From positions 1-36,639 of the forward strand of contig CANRHU010000034.1 of the NCBI GenBank assembly GCA_947630485.1: a stretch of 36,639 nt of DNA. The letters run 5' to 3'. The position numbers and the translations under genes were made by a program. The notes under the pieces were generated by a model. It was given only the letters and a program-made list of their open reading frames with translations. It had not been told where the DNA came from and made no database searches. This document shows, piece after piece, positions 22,753 through 30,166 of this stretch. Numbering within the stretch: position 1 is the first letter of the stretch; every line of letters starts with the position of its first letter. Source of the DNA: an uncultured Lachnospiraceae bacterium (GTDB lineage Bacteria > Bacillota > Clostridia > Lachnospirales > Lachnospiraceae).

Positions 22753-22975
22753 TTATTTCCCTGCAGTCCGCGCTGCCGGCACCTGTGCCCGCGCCAGGAT
22801 CTTTCGGATATTCAGCGCGAACATAACCACCGCCGCGATCACCGCCAAAATATCGGAAATCGGTTCCGCGTAGAACAGTCCGTCGGTCCCCATACCAAGC
22901 CTAGGCAGAATAATCGCCAGCGGGATCAGCAGGATTACTTTCCGAAGAAGCGCCAGAATCACGGAAATCCCCTGC
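22753..22975 (-). pseudogene. C-terminal remnant of a MATE-family exporter
   Basis: Reading the minus strand through the stop of the M20 gene, another frame gives EQGISVILALLRKVILLIP, then LPRLGMGTDGLFYAEPISD and a last hydrophobic helix. This is how MATE multidrug exporters end. The other 370 or so residues are missing. The break lies at the end of the M20 gene at 22976, so a deletion or insertion joined that gene to the tail of the exporter. Confidence 0.72.
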
Positions 22976-24502
22976 TCAGTCCGGCACCACCGGCACCGCG
23001 TCCGCCGGAATCGGGCAGACGAAGCCGTCCGCCGTCCGCCGCTCAAATTCCTCCCGAGCCTCTCGGAGAAGCTCCGGTTTTGTAAACAAATCGATGGCCG
23101 CCCCCGCGATTACCTTTCCCGCGCAGACCGCCGCCTTGTGACCGATCTCCGTCCGGTCGCAGGACACGTTCTGCCAGCTGTGTCCCGGACAGCCGTTTGG
23201 CCAGGACGCCACATGGATCTGGGCTGTCGGCGTAAGCCAGCTGACGTCTCCCACATCCGTGGAACCTGCCTTGAAGGCATCCCCCTGGTACAGCGGAGCC
23301 AAAAAAGCGTTCATCGCATGACCTGTCTGTGCACGCATCCGAATCACCTGCCGGCGCAGCTCGGCGTCATTTTCCGCCGCCACCCCCGGTACGCCGCCGC
23401 TTCCGGGATAGGTCTTCGCCAGCTCGTCCGCGAACGCATTCTCCTCATCCGTATAGGATGGGACGCCGACCTCGGAAAAATTGTCGTAGAGCACCCGCTC
23501 CAGCGCAAAATTGCTGACGGTATCCGCCACACCGTCAATGAATTTGCGTTCAAATGTCGTGTCCGTCATCAGCGCCGCCCCCTGGGCGATCCGGTCCACC
23601 CGCTCCTGAAGCTCCACCGCCTCGGCCACATGGTTGGAACGCACCATATAGAGCACGCTCGCCCTCGGCTGCACCACGTTGGCGCTGACGCCTCCGGCAT
23701 CGGTGATGGCATAATGAACCCGCGCCCTGTCGCTCATGTGCTCCCGCAAAAACTGCACGCCGATATTCATAAGCTCCACCGCGTCGAGAGCGCTCCTCCC
23801 TTTTTCCGGCGCGCCCGCCGCGTGGGAAGCGACGCCCTGAAATTTGTACTGTACCTGGATGCAGGCGTTGGATGAGCCGGTCGCCACCTCATTTACGTCC
23901 TCCGGATGCCATGTCAGCGCCGTGTCCAGCTTCTTCCATAAACCGTCCCTGGCCATAAACGCCTTGGCCGCGCCGCCTTCCTCTCCCGGACACCCATAGA
24001 GCGTAACCGTCCCCGGACACCCTGTCGCCTCCAGAAACGCCCTCACGCCAATCGCGGCCGCCAGAGCCCCGGCTCCCAGAAGATTGTGGCCGCAGCCGTG
24101 TCCGTTTCCGCCCGGGGTGATTTCCTCCCGCGAGGTGCTTCCCGCTTTCTGGGAAAGCCCGGAGAGCGCGTCGTACTCCGCCAGAATTCCGATCAACGGC
24201 CTGCCGCTTCCGAAGCTGGCCGCAAACGCCGTGGGAATCCCGCAGATTCCTCTCTCCACACGGAACCCCTCCTGCTCAAGCACACGGCAATAAAGCGCCG
24301 CCGACTTTTCCTCCCTGAGCGACAGCTCCGCGTATTCCCAGATACAATCGGCCGTTTTGCAGATTACATCCCGCTTCCTGTCAATCGCGGCAAGAGCGCG
24401 GCGCTTCTGCTCTTCCAGTGCCGGAGCACCGCATTCACCGGAAATATATTCCTCCCCGGCCCCATATTTCTGCGCGTTTTCTCTCTTCTGTCCGCTGCTC
24501 AT
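22976..24502 (-). CDS. M20-family amidohydrolase, AbgB-like
   Basis: The 508-residue metallopeptidase resembles p-aminobenzoyl-glutamate hydrolase subunit B and related aminoacylases. Metal and catalytic motifs are GNGHGCGHNLLGAGALAAA, YGCPGEEGGAAK, WHPEDVNEVATGSSNA and the dimerisation lid segment GVASHAAGAPEKGRSALDA. Near the end, GSTDVGDVSWLTPTAQIH carries further ligands. The family cleaves amide bonds of acylated amino acids or folate fragments. A longer start at 24595 is only about 10 bp after the -10 box, so the ATG at 24502 is preferred; its ribosome site is weak. The last codons run to the junction with the MATE remnant, so the tail (ADAVPVVPD) may be altered. The substrate is not certain. 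Confidence 0.85.
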   Translation of the reverse strand: MSSGQKRENAQKYGAGEEYISGECGAPALEEQKRRALAAIDRKRDVICKTADCIWEYAELSLREEKSAALYCRVLEQEGFRVERGICGIPTAFAASFGSGRPLIGILAEYDALSGLSQKAGSTSREEITPGGNGHGCGHNLLGAGALAAAIGVRAFLEATGCPGTVTLYGCPGEEGGAAKAFMARDGLWKKLDTALTWHPEDVNEVATGSSNACIQVQYKFQGVASHAAGAPEKGRSALDAVELMNIGVQFLREHMSDRARVHYAITDAGGVSANVVQPRASVLYMVRSNHVAEAVELQERVDRIAQGAALMTDTTFERKFIDGVADTVSNFALERVLYDNFSEVGVPSYTDEENAFADELAKTYPGSGGVPGVAAENDAELRRQVIRMRAQTGHAMNAFLAPLYQGDAFKAGSTDVGDVSWLTPTAQIHVASWPNGCPGHSWQNVSCDRTEIGHKAAVCAGKVIAGAAIDLFTKPELLREAREEFERRTADGFVCPIPADAVPVVPD

Positions 24503-24604
24503 CCTGCCGTCACCCGCCCTTTCTATTCTGTAAGAGACCACATTTTGCGAAGCAGCACCGTTCCGCAAAAAGCTGTTTTCAGAAACAGCCGTCATCTATG
24601 GGCT

Positions 24605-24633
24605 ATTATAATCGCTTTCTCCCGACATTTCAA
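24605..24633 (-). promoter_or_regulatory. Promoter of the M20 gene
   Basis: TTGAAA (24628-24633) and TATAAT (24605-24610) are 17 bp apart on the minus strand. Confidence 0.8.
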
Positions 24634-24685
24634 TGATTTCCCCGGAATAATCCGGAACAATCGTCAGAAAACACTCCCTTACTAA

Positions 24686-24714
24686 TTGTTCTTTGCCGAA
24701 AAGTATGATAAAAT
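24686..24714 (+). promoter_or_regulatory. Promoter of the purine permease gene
   Basis: TTGTTC (24686-24691) and TAAAAT (24709-24714) are 17 bp apart. Transcription would start near 24721, which puts the structured leader at the very 5' end of the mRNA. Confidence 0.6.
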
Positions 24715-24723
24715 GTCAGCGTT

Positions 24724-24788
24724 ACGATAAGTTATCGTGCTTCGTGCCAAATGTCCTTGTCCGCAAAGGCATTTCCCACGGAACACGA
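24724..24788 (+). promoter_or_regulatory. Structured leader RNA of the purine permease, candidate cis-regulatory element
   Basis: Between the promoter and the ribosome site two exclusive folds are visible. One is a 7-bp hairpin ACGATAA/TTATCGT (24724-24738). The other is a long interrupted hairpin: TCGTG 24735-24739 with CACGA 24784-24788, CGTG 24743-24746 with CACG 24777-24780, AAATG 24749-24753 with CATTT 24770-24774, and CCTT 24755-24758 with AAGG 24766-24769. The internal loops are symmetric (CTT facing GAA, CC facing CC). The two folds compete for TCGT. It does not match the purine riboswitch core that I know. Confidence 0.45.
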
Positions 24789-24809
24789 TCCCGAATGGTA
24801 GGAGGAAAA

Positions 24810-26198
24810 ATGAAAGGGAAAGAAGGAATTCTCGAAAAAGTATTTCACTTGAGTGACCGGCACACGGATGTCAAGACTGAGATCATGGCCGGCATCACCA
24901 CATTCATGACCATGGCATACATCCTGGCCGTGAACCCCAGCATCCTGTCGGTATCCGGCATGGACAGCGGGGCTGTGTTTACCGCCACGGCGCTGGCCGC
25001 CATGGTCGCAACGCTTCTGATGGCCGCTCTGGCCAACTATCCGTTCGTTCTGGCGCCCGGCATGGGACTGAACGCTTATTTCACCTACACCGTCGTCATG
25101 GGCATGGGCTACACCTGGCAGATGGCGTTGGCCGCGGTCTTCGTGGAAGGCATCATCTTCATCGTGCTGTCGCTGACCAACGTGCGCGAAGCCATTTTCA
25201 ATTCGATCCCCATGAATTTAAAGCACGCGGTATCCGTCGGCATCGGTCTGTTCATCGCCTTCATCGGACTGCAGAACGCCAAAATCGTCGTAGACAGCTC
25301 CACGCTGGTGACCCTGTATTCCTTCAGCGGCTCCGTGAAAAACGACACCTTCACGACGGAAGGCATCACCGTGCTTCTTGCAATCATCGGCATCCTGGCG
25401 ACCGGCATTCTGGTCGTGAAAAATGTTAAAGGCAGCATCCTCTGGGGCATCCTCTCCACCTGGGTGCTGGGCATGATCTGCCAGCTGGTCGGACTTTACC
25501 GCCCCGACGCGGCGGCCGGATTTTACAGCATGTTCCCGGATTTCTCCGGCGGCTTCGGTGTCCGCAGCATGATGCCCACCTTTATGCAAATGGATTTCTC
25601 GCGGATTTTGTCCCTGGACTTCCTGGTCATCCTGTTCGCTTTCCTGTTCGTGGATATGTTCGACACGCTGGGGACGTTAATCGGCGTCGCCTCCAAGGCG
25701 GATATGCTGGATAAAGACGGGAAGCTTCCGAATATCCGCGGCGCGCTTCTGGCTGACGCCCTGGGCACCTCTGTCGGCGCCGTGTTCGGAACCTCTACCA
25801 CCACAACCTTCGTGGAAAGCGCTTCCGGCGTCGCCGAAGGCGGACGCACCGGTCTGACCGCCGTGGTCGCGGCCCTCCTCTTTGGACTGTCCCTGTTCCT
25901 TTCGCCGATCTTTCTGGCGATCCCATCCTTTGCCACGGCTCCGGCCCTGGTAGTGGTCGGTTTCCTGATGATGACCTCGATCACAAAGATTGATTTCAAT
26001 GATTACTCGGAGACCATCCCCTGCTACATCTGCATCATCGCAATGCCGTTCATGTACAGCATCTCCGAAGGCATCTCCCTGGGCGTAATCTCCTACGTGG
26101 TGATCAATCTGGTGTGCGGAAAGGCGAAGGAGAAGAAGATCAGTACGTTAATGTACGTGCTGGCGGTGTTCTTCGTGCTGAAATATATAGTGATCTGA
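24810..26198 (+). CDS. NCS2-family purine permease (AzgA type)
   Basis: The 462-residue membrane protein imports adenine, guanine or hypoxanthine with protons. It starts MKGKEGILEKVFHL and has TEIMAGITTFMTMAYILAVN, the substrate segment FVLAPGMGLNAYFTYTVVMG, FVDMFDTLGTLIGVASKADM and the AzgA signature GTSTTTTFVESASGVAEGGR. About 13 hydrophobic spans are visible. AGGAGG precedes the ATG at 24810; the frame is open for another 39 codons upstream, but that part is the structured leader. The gene stands alone between its promoter and a strong bidirectional terminator. Confidence 0.93.
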   Translation: MKGKEGILEKVFHLSDRHTDVKTEIMAGITTFMTMAYILAVNPSILSVSGMDSGAVFTATALAAMVATLLMAALANYPFVLAPGMGLNAYFTYTVVMGMGYTWQMALAAVFVEGIIFIVLSLTNVREAIFNSIPMNLKHAVSVGIGLFIAFIGLQNAKIVVDSSTLVTLYSFSGSVKNDTFTTEGITVLLAIIGILATGILVVKNVKGSILWGILSTWVLGMICQLVGLYRPDAAAGFYSMFPDFSGGFGVRSMMPTFMQMDFSRILSLDFLVILFAFLFVDMFDTLGTLIGVASKADMLDKDGKLPNIRGALLADALGTSVGAVFGTSTTTTFVESASGVAEGGRTGLTAVVAALLFGLSLFLSPIFLAIPSFATAPALVVVGFLMMTSITKIDFNDYSETIPCYICIIAMPFMYSISEGISLGVISYVVINLVCGKAKEKKISTLMYVLAVFFVLKYIVI

Positions 26199-26267
26199 CC
26201 GGGCAAACGCGCTGTTGCAGCCGAACTGCGGCGAATGCCCTGAGACAAACACGCAAAAGCAGACCTG

Positions 26268-26783
26268 CTAAAAAATACCGGTACAGCCACTACAGACTGT
26301 ACCGGTATTTTTAAATGCCTTTTCCTGCGGCTTATCGTCCCCTGTCCGCGGAACGATGAAAGAGAGAGGTACATCCTCATCCTCTATATTCTCCATAATC
26401 CCGATACTGGAAAGCGGAGTCGATTCATTGGCGATATTGTCAATGGGCGGCGTACTGTGCAGCGGCGCAGGATTCTCCGAACTCGACTCGCTCGGGCTCT
26501 CCGAGGTGGGTTCCTCCGATTCCTCTGGTGTGTAGGTGTTGGTTATCTCAACCGCCGCAGCCGCAGCCGCTTGAACCTCAACACCGCAGCTGCCTTTAAC
26601 CGCGAGGGCATATCCCCCGATCTCAGCGCTCTCTCGATTTTCGGTCACAGTATATTGACCGACAGGCAAACCATGGATGGTAATACTCTCTCCAGCTCTG
26701 AGCTCCACCTCCGCGCTCCCATCCGCAAAAACTACCAAGCCGATTCCGCTGCCCTCCCCGCTTGCAGTGTAGCTTCCGTCCGC
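26268..26783 (-). pseudogene. C-terminal remnant of a Cna-B/pilin-like surface protein
   Basis: The frame from 26783 reads DGSYTASGEGSGIG, then ESITIHGLPVGQYTVTENRE and a strand ending VEITNTYTPEE, which is a Cna-B-like domain end. A Ser/Glu/Pro-rich linker follows (SEEPTSESPSESSSENPAPL), then FIVPRTGDDKPQEK, a sortase-like motif (VPRTG in place of LPxTG). The membrane anchor that should follow is absent: the frame runs into the terminator hairpin and stops. The front of the protein is missing too, beyond a stop at 26784. It is the tail of a lost adhesin or pilin gene. Confidence 0.7.
26271..26312. terminator. Strong bidirectional terminator
   Basis: A perfect 16-bp stem AAAAATACCGGTACAG/CTGTACCGGTATTTTT (26271-26286 and 26297-26312) with a 10-nt loop starts and ends in A and T runs, so it works in both directions. 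It lies 72 bp after the purine permease and at the end of the pilin-like remnant. Confidence 0.92.
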
Positions 26784-26848
26784 TTACCCGGAAGCAGCCG
26801 ATCAATTCAGCTGCCGGAAACGAGCGTCTGCTCCACCGGTAAGATTCT

Positions 26849-26938
26849 TTGCATCCGTCACATCATCTGTATCCGTCGCATTGTCTGCATCCGTTACATT
26901 GTCTGTATCTGTCACATCATCTGCATCTGTCACATGAT
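26849..26938. repeat. 18-bp tandem repeat, five copies
   Basis: Five consecutive units of the type CTGCATCCGTCACATCAT start at 26849, 26867, 26885, 26903 and 26921, with one to four changes each. The last unit contains the stop codon of the HD-domain gene. One minus-strand frame through it is fully open and encodes hexapeptides such as DDVTDT, DNVTDA and DNATDT, in a different frame from the HD gene. Confidence 0.88.
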
Positions 26939-27571
26939 TTCCAAATGCATGGCGTAATCCGACACCGCCCGGAAATGTTCGTCATAAGGGTAATTCCTCT
27001 GGCTGAATTTCAGCCACATCTCCGACCAGGAAGCGCCGGAATCCAAAAGCTCCTTCACCAGCGGATCATCCATGGTTGCGTTGCCCTCCTGACAGCTTAA
27101 ATCGACGCAGCCCTCTCCGTCGTAAAGCCGACACTGCAGGTCGCATTCCAGCTTGTCGCACTGGTAAGCGAAGAGCGCCTCCGGCGTCTCATGGGCGTCG
27201 AACTCCAAAAAAAGCGCCTCGATCTGCGGCCCGTCCATCAATCCGCCCAGAATCCGGTGCACCGCCTCATGCTCCAGCTTCTCCTTCTCATCCGCCCCGA
27301 TCTGGAACCGGGTCAGATCCCCGATTACCGCCTCGCCGATCTCATGAACCGCCAGCATAAAGATCACCTTCATGATGTCGATATCATACTGATATTCCGA
27401 TTTCATGGCCAGCGCCAGCATCTGGACGCCGAAAACATGCTCCGCCACGCTCTCAACCCGCTCCCGCTGCACCTTCCAGTCCTTCCAGCCGGTGCGGATC
27501 ACATTCTTTAAGCGGCTGCAAAGGATATAGTAATCCAATACGTTCTTTTCTTTTGAAACGGTTTCCGACAT
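26930..27571 (-). CDS. HD-domain phosphohydrolase, YfbR/5'-nucleotidase-like
   Basis: The 213-residue protein has the HD metal site: RVESVAEHVFGVQMLALAM with the first His, then KVIFMLAVHEIGEAVIGDLT. In the usual pattern H...HD...D the HD pair is here HE (VHEIGE), as in a subset of these proteins. C-terminal helices include AYQCDKLECDLQCRLYDGEG. The family removes phosphate from deoxynucleoside monophosphates. The ATG at 27571 with AAAGGCGGAGAG upstream is preferred to a TTG at 27601. The last codons (LEIM) fall in the 18-bp minisatellite, so the C-terminus can change with the repeat. Confidence 0.82.
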   Translation of the reverse strand: MSETVSKEKNVLDYYILCSRLKNVIRTGWKDWKVQRERVESVAEHVFGVQMLALAMKSEYQYDIDIMKVIFMLAVHEIGEAVIGDLTRFQIGADEKEKLEHEAVHRILGGLMDGPQIEALFLEFDAHETPEALFAYQCDKLECDLQCRLYDGEGCVDLSCQEGNATMDDPLVKELLDSGASWSEMWLKFSQRNYPYDEHFRAVSDYAMHLEIM

Positions 27572-27589
27572 CGCTCTCTCCGCCTTTCT

Positions 27590-27631
27590 CTTCTCAGACA
27601 ATTCTTCTCAGATAATACTTCTCAGACAATA
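27590..27631. repeat. 14-bp tandem repeat, three copies, upstream of the HD gene
   Basis: CTTCTCAGACAATT, CTTCTCAGATAATA and CTTCTCAGACAATA follow each other at 27590, 27604 and 27618. They lie 19-60 bp in front of the HD start codon. I could not place a convincing promoter around them. Confidence 0.8.
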
Positions 27632-27912
27632 TATCGCAGGAAAGTAGCTTTCGCGTCGGTGACCCGCAGGCCGATGTCCCGGATCGAGAAGCTGGTGGTT
27701 TTCAGAATGATGGTAAACATTACCACGGAAGGTACAGCCGGTCAATCTCAGTGATATCGGAGAAAAGCACCACGACTCCGATCTGCGCCTGCATATCCTC
27801 GCTGAGGAGAAAGGAAGTCATCATACGAAAACGCCGTTTTTCGCCGTCCCCTGCGGCGTCACTGCCTTACGATAAGTATACAGGGCGGAAATGCCTTTGT
27901 CAATGCGCGCGG
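27632..27912. other. Debris between the HD gene and the ABC ATPase fragment
   Basis: No intact gene is seen in these 280 bp. They hold the PAS remnant (27720-27866, minus) and, on the same strand at 27720-27631, a 29-codon open stretch ILKTTSFSIRDIGLRVTD that looks protein-like but was not recognised. Confidence 0.5.
27720..27866 (-). pseudogene. PAS-domain remnant of a sensor protein
   Basis: A minus-strand frame from 27866 to the stop at 27720 encodes GSDAAGDGEKRRFRMMTSFL, then QIGVVVLFSDITEIDRL. The second part is the usual last strand of a PAS domain (GVVVLFSDITE) in histidine kinases or diguanylate cyclases. Both sides of the domain are missing. It is a fragment with no likely expression. 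Confidence 0.5.
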
Positions 27913-28503
27913 AGCGGCATCCTGACCCCCGACAGCGGGACGGTCCTGGTGGACGGCCGGACGCCGCACCGCGACCGGATCGCTCATGTGAAGGAGATCG
28001 GCGTCGTTTTCGGGCAGCGCTCCCAGCTGTGGTGGGACGTGCCTGTCATCGACTCCTTCGAACTTCTAAAGGACATCTACACGATTCCCGACAACATTTA
28101 TAAGAAAAATCTGGAAGAACTGACCGGGCTTCTGAACCTGGGCGAGCTTCTGCGCTCCCCGACGCGCCAGCTGTCCCTGGGCCAGCGGATGCGCTGCGAG
28201 ATCGCCGCGTCCCTGCTGCACAGTCCCAGAATTCTGTTCCTGGACGAGCCGACCATCGGCCTGGACGCCATATCGAAACTGGCGGTGCGGGACTTCATTC
28301 TGCGGCAGAACCAGCTGCACGGAACCACCGTCATCCTGACCACCCACGATATGCAGGACATCGAGGCGCTGGCCAGCCGCATCATTCTGATCGGCAAAGG
28401 ACATATCCTGATGGACGGAACCCTGGAGGATATCCGGCGCGGCGGGGAGAACATCGACGAGACGGTAGCGGAGCTGTACAGAAGCTATGATATCGCGAAC
28501 TGA
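27913..28503 (+). pseudogene. ABC transporter ATPase lacking its N-terminal Walker A part
   Basis: From SGILTPDSGTVLVDGRTP onward this is a regular ABC-2-type ATPase: Q-loop in GVVFGQRSQLWWDVPVIDS, signature QLSLGQRMRCEIAASLLHSP, Walker B RILFLDEPTIGLDA and switch His in LTTHDMQDIEALA. The family normally has about 80 more residues in front, including the ATP-binding P-loop. Here that part is replaced by unrelated sequence (open back to 27751, but without any P-loop) and the PAS remnant on the other strand. The protein cannot bind ATP normally unless another subunit substitutes. The two permeases behind it are intact, so the loss may be recent. Confidence 0.75.
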
Positions 28504-28519
28504 AAGGAGATTCCGTCAA

Positions 28520-29323
28520 ATGAAAAAGTACTTCTCCTTCTTCCGCCTGCGCTTCCTCCTCGGCCTGCAGTACCGTGTCGCGGCACTGGCGGGGATCGCC
28601 ACCCAGTTTGCCTGGGGTTTTATGGAAATCATGATCTTCGCCGCGTTTTACCGGGCGGACGCGGACGCATTTCCGATGAGCTTTTCGGCCACCTCGTCCT
28701 ACCTCTGGCTGCAGCAGGCGTTTCTGGCGCTCTTTGCCGCGTGGATGATGGACAATGAAATCTTCGATTCCATCATAAATGGCGGCATCGCTTACGAACT
28801 CTGCCGCCCTGTCGATATCTACAATATGTGGTTCTGCCGGAACGCGGCCAACCGGCTGGCGCGGGCCGTACTGCGGTGCCTGCCGATCCTCCTGGTAGCG
28901 GTCTTTCTGCCGAAGCCCTACGGACTTGCGGCGCCCGCCAGCGCGGGACATTTCCTGCTGTTCCTGGTCACGCTGGCTCTGGGCTTTGTGGTGACCGTCT
29001 CCTTCTGTATGCTGATTTACGTGATGACCTTCTTTACCATATCGCCCCAGGGCCTGCGGATCCTGTTCACCTCGGCGCTGGAATTTCTCGCAGGCGGAGT
29101 GATTCCGCTGCCCTTCTTTCCGGACAATGTCCGACGTTTTTTGGAACTTCTGCCCTTCGCGGCCATGCAGAACGTAGCCCTGCGGATCTACAGCGGCAGC
29201 ATGAACCGGCCGGAGATGCTCAAAGCTGTGACGCTGCAGCTGTTCTGGCTCGCCGCCGTCACGGCGGCCGGGAAAATGCTCTGCCGGATGGCCGTCAGGC
29301 GCGTGGTGGTGCAGGGCGGATAA
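28520..29323 (+). CDS. ABC-2 family exporter permease, first
   Basis: The 267-residue membrane protein belongs to the ABC-2 permeases that come in pairs with a YbhF-like ATPase. It starts MKKYFSFFRLRFLLGLQYRV and has six hydrophobic spans. The family segment GGIAYELCRPVDIYNMWFCR lies in the first cytoplasmic loop, and ALEFLAGGVIPLPFFPDNVR and LLPFAAMQNVALRIYSG lie in the C-terminal half. AAAGGAG lies ten bases upstream of the ATG, 16 bp after the ATPase stop. Substrates of such exporters include drugs, but none is known here. Its function is doubtful while the ATPase is broken. Confidence 0.85.
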   Translation: MKKYFSFFRLRFLLGLQYRVAALAGIATQFAWGFMEIMIFAAFYRADADAFPMSFSATSSYLWLQQAFLALFAAWMMDNEIFDSIINGGIAYELCRPVDIYNMWFCRNAANRLARAVLRCLPILLVAVFLPKPYGLAAPASAGHFLLFLVTLALGFVVTVSFCMLIYVMTFFTISPQGLRILFTSALEFLAGGVIPLPFFPDNVRRFLELLPFAAMQNVALRIYSGSMNRPEMLKAVTLQLFWLAAVTAAGKMLCRMAVRRVVVQGG

Positions 29324-29350
29324 ACAACCATCAGAAAGGAATCGAATCCC

Positions 29351-30148
29351 ATGCGTAGCCTTTCAAGTGCAATCAGGCTCTACAAACATTACATTTCCAT
29401 CAACATACGCTCCATGATGCAGTACAGGACGTCGTTCTTTCTCAGCGCCATGGGGCAGTTTCTGGTGTCCTTCAATGTATTTCTGGGCATTTTCTTCATG
29501 TTTAAACGCTTCTCCGCGGTGGACGGCTTCTCCTACAGCGAAGTGCTCCTCTGCTACTCCATCGTCCTGCTGGAATTCTCCCTGGCTGAGATGTTCGTCC
29601 GGGGCTTCGATACCTTTTCCGGCATGGTCCGCACCGGCGAATTCGACCGCGTGCTGGTCCGTCCCCGCAATGAAATCCTGCAGGTCCTCGGCAGCAAATT
29701 CGAGCTGACCCGCATCGGCCGCATGCTGCAGGCCGTCGTCATGTTCATCTACGGCGTCGCCAGAAGCGGCGTTGCCTGGACGTTTCCGAAGATACTGACC
29801 GTCATCTTCATGCTGGCCGGCGGCACCGCCGTCTTCTCCGGCCTGTTCATCATCTACGCCGCCCTCTGCTTCTTCACGCTGGACGGTCTGGAATTCATGA
29901 ACATATTCACTGACGGGGCCCGCGAGTTCGGCAAGTACCCGGTCGGCGTCTATGGTGAGAAAATGCTTCTGTTCGCGACATTTTTCGTGCCCTACGCGCT
30001 GATCCAGTATTATCCGCTGCTGTTCATCCTCGGACGGCGCACGGCTCCGTTTTACATCCTGCTGCCTCTGGCCGCCTTCTGGTTCCTGATTCCGGCGCTG
30101 GCGCTGTGGAAACTCGGGGTGCGGCACTATACGTCCAGCGGGTCGTAA
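29351..30148 (+). CDS. ABC-2 family exporter permease, second
   Basis: The 265-residue protein starts MRSLSSAIRLYKHYISINIR and has about six membrane spans. The loop FSGMVRTGEFDRVLVRPRNE matches the same place in the first permease (CRPVD), and ARSGVAWTFPKILTVI and GAREFGKYPVGVYGEKML follow as in the family. It is probably the other half of a heterodimeric channel. It starts 27 bp after the first permease and ends 18 bp before the convergent sbcC gene; no terminator is seen between the two. Confidence 0.85.
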   Translation: MRSLSSAIRLYKHYISINIRSMMQYRTSFFLSAMGQFLVSFNVFLGIFFMFKRFSAVDGFSYSEVLLCYSIVLLEFSLAEMFVRGFDTFSGMVRTGEFDRVLVRPRNEILQVLGSKFELTRIGRMLQAVVMFIYGVARSGVAWTFPKILTVIFMLAGGTAVFSGLFIIYAALCFFTLDGLEFMNIFTDGAREFGKYPVGVYGEKMLLFATFFVPYALIQYYPLLFILGRRTAPFYILLPLAAFWFLIPALALWKLGVRHYTSSGS

Positions 30149-30166
30149 AGGGCAGGCCGCGGCGCC

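Noticed and set aside
24724..24788. Classical purine riboswitch before the purine permease
   Set aside because: The conserved three-way junction core and loop sequences of guanine/adenine riboswitches could not be found; the fold seen here is a single interrupted hairpin.
24693..24809. N-terminal extension of the purine permease
   Set aside because: The frame is open, but the region is the mRNA leader: promoter at 24686-24714, strong AGGAGG before the ATG at 24810, and no family likeness in the extra residues.
26849..26938. CRISPR array
   Set aside because: The units are contiguous 18-mers without spacers and no cas gene is present.
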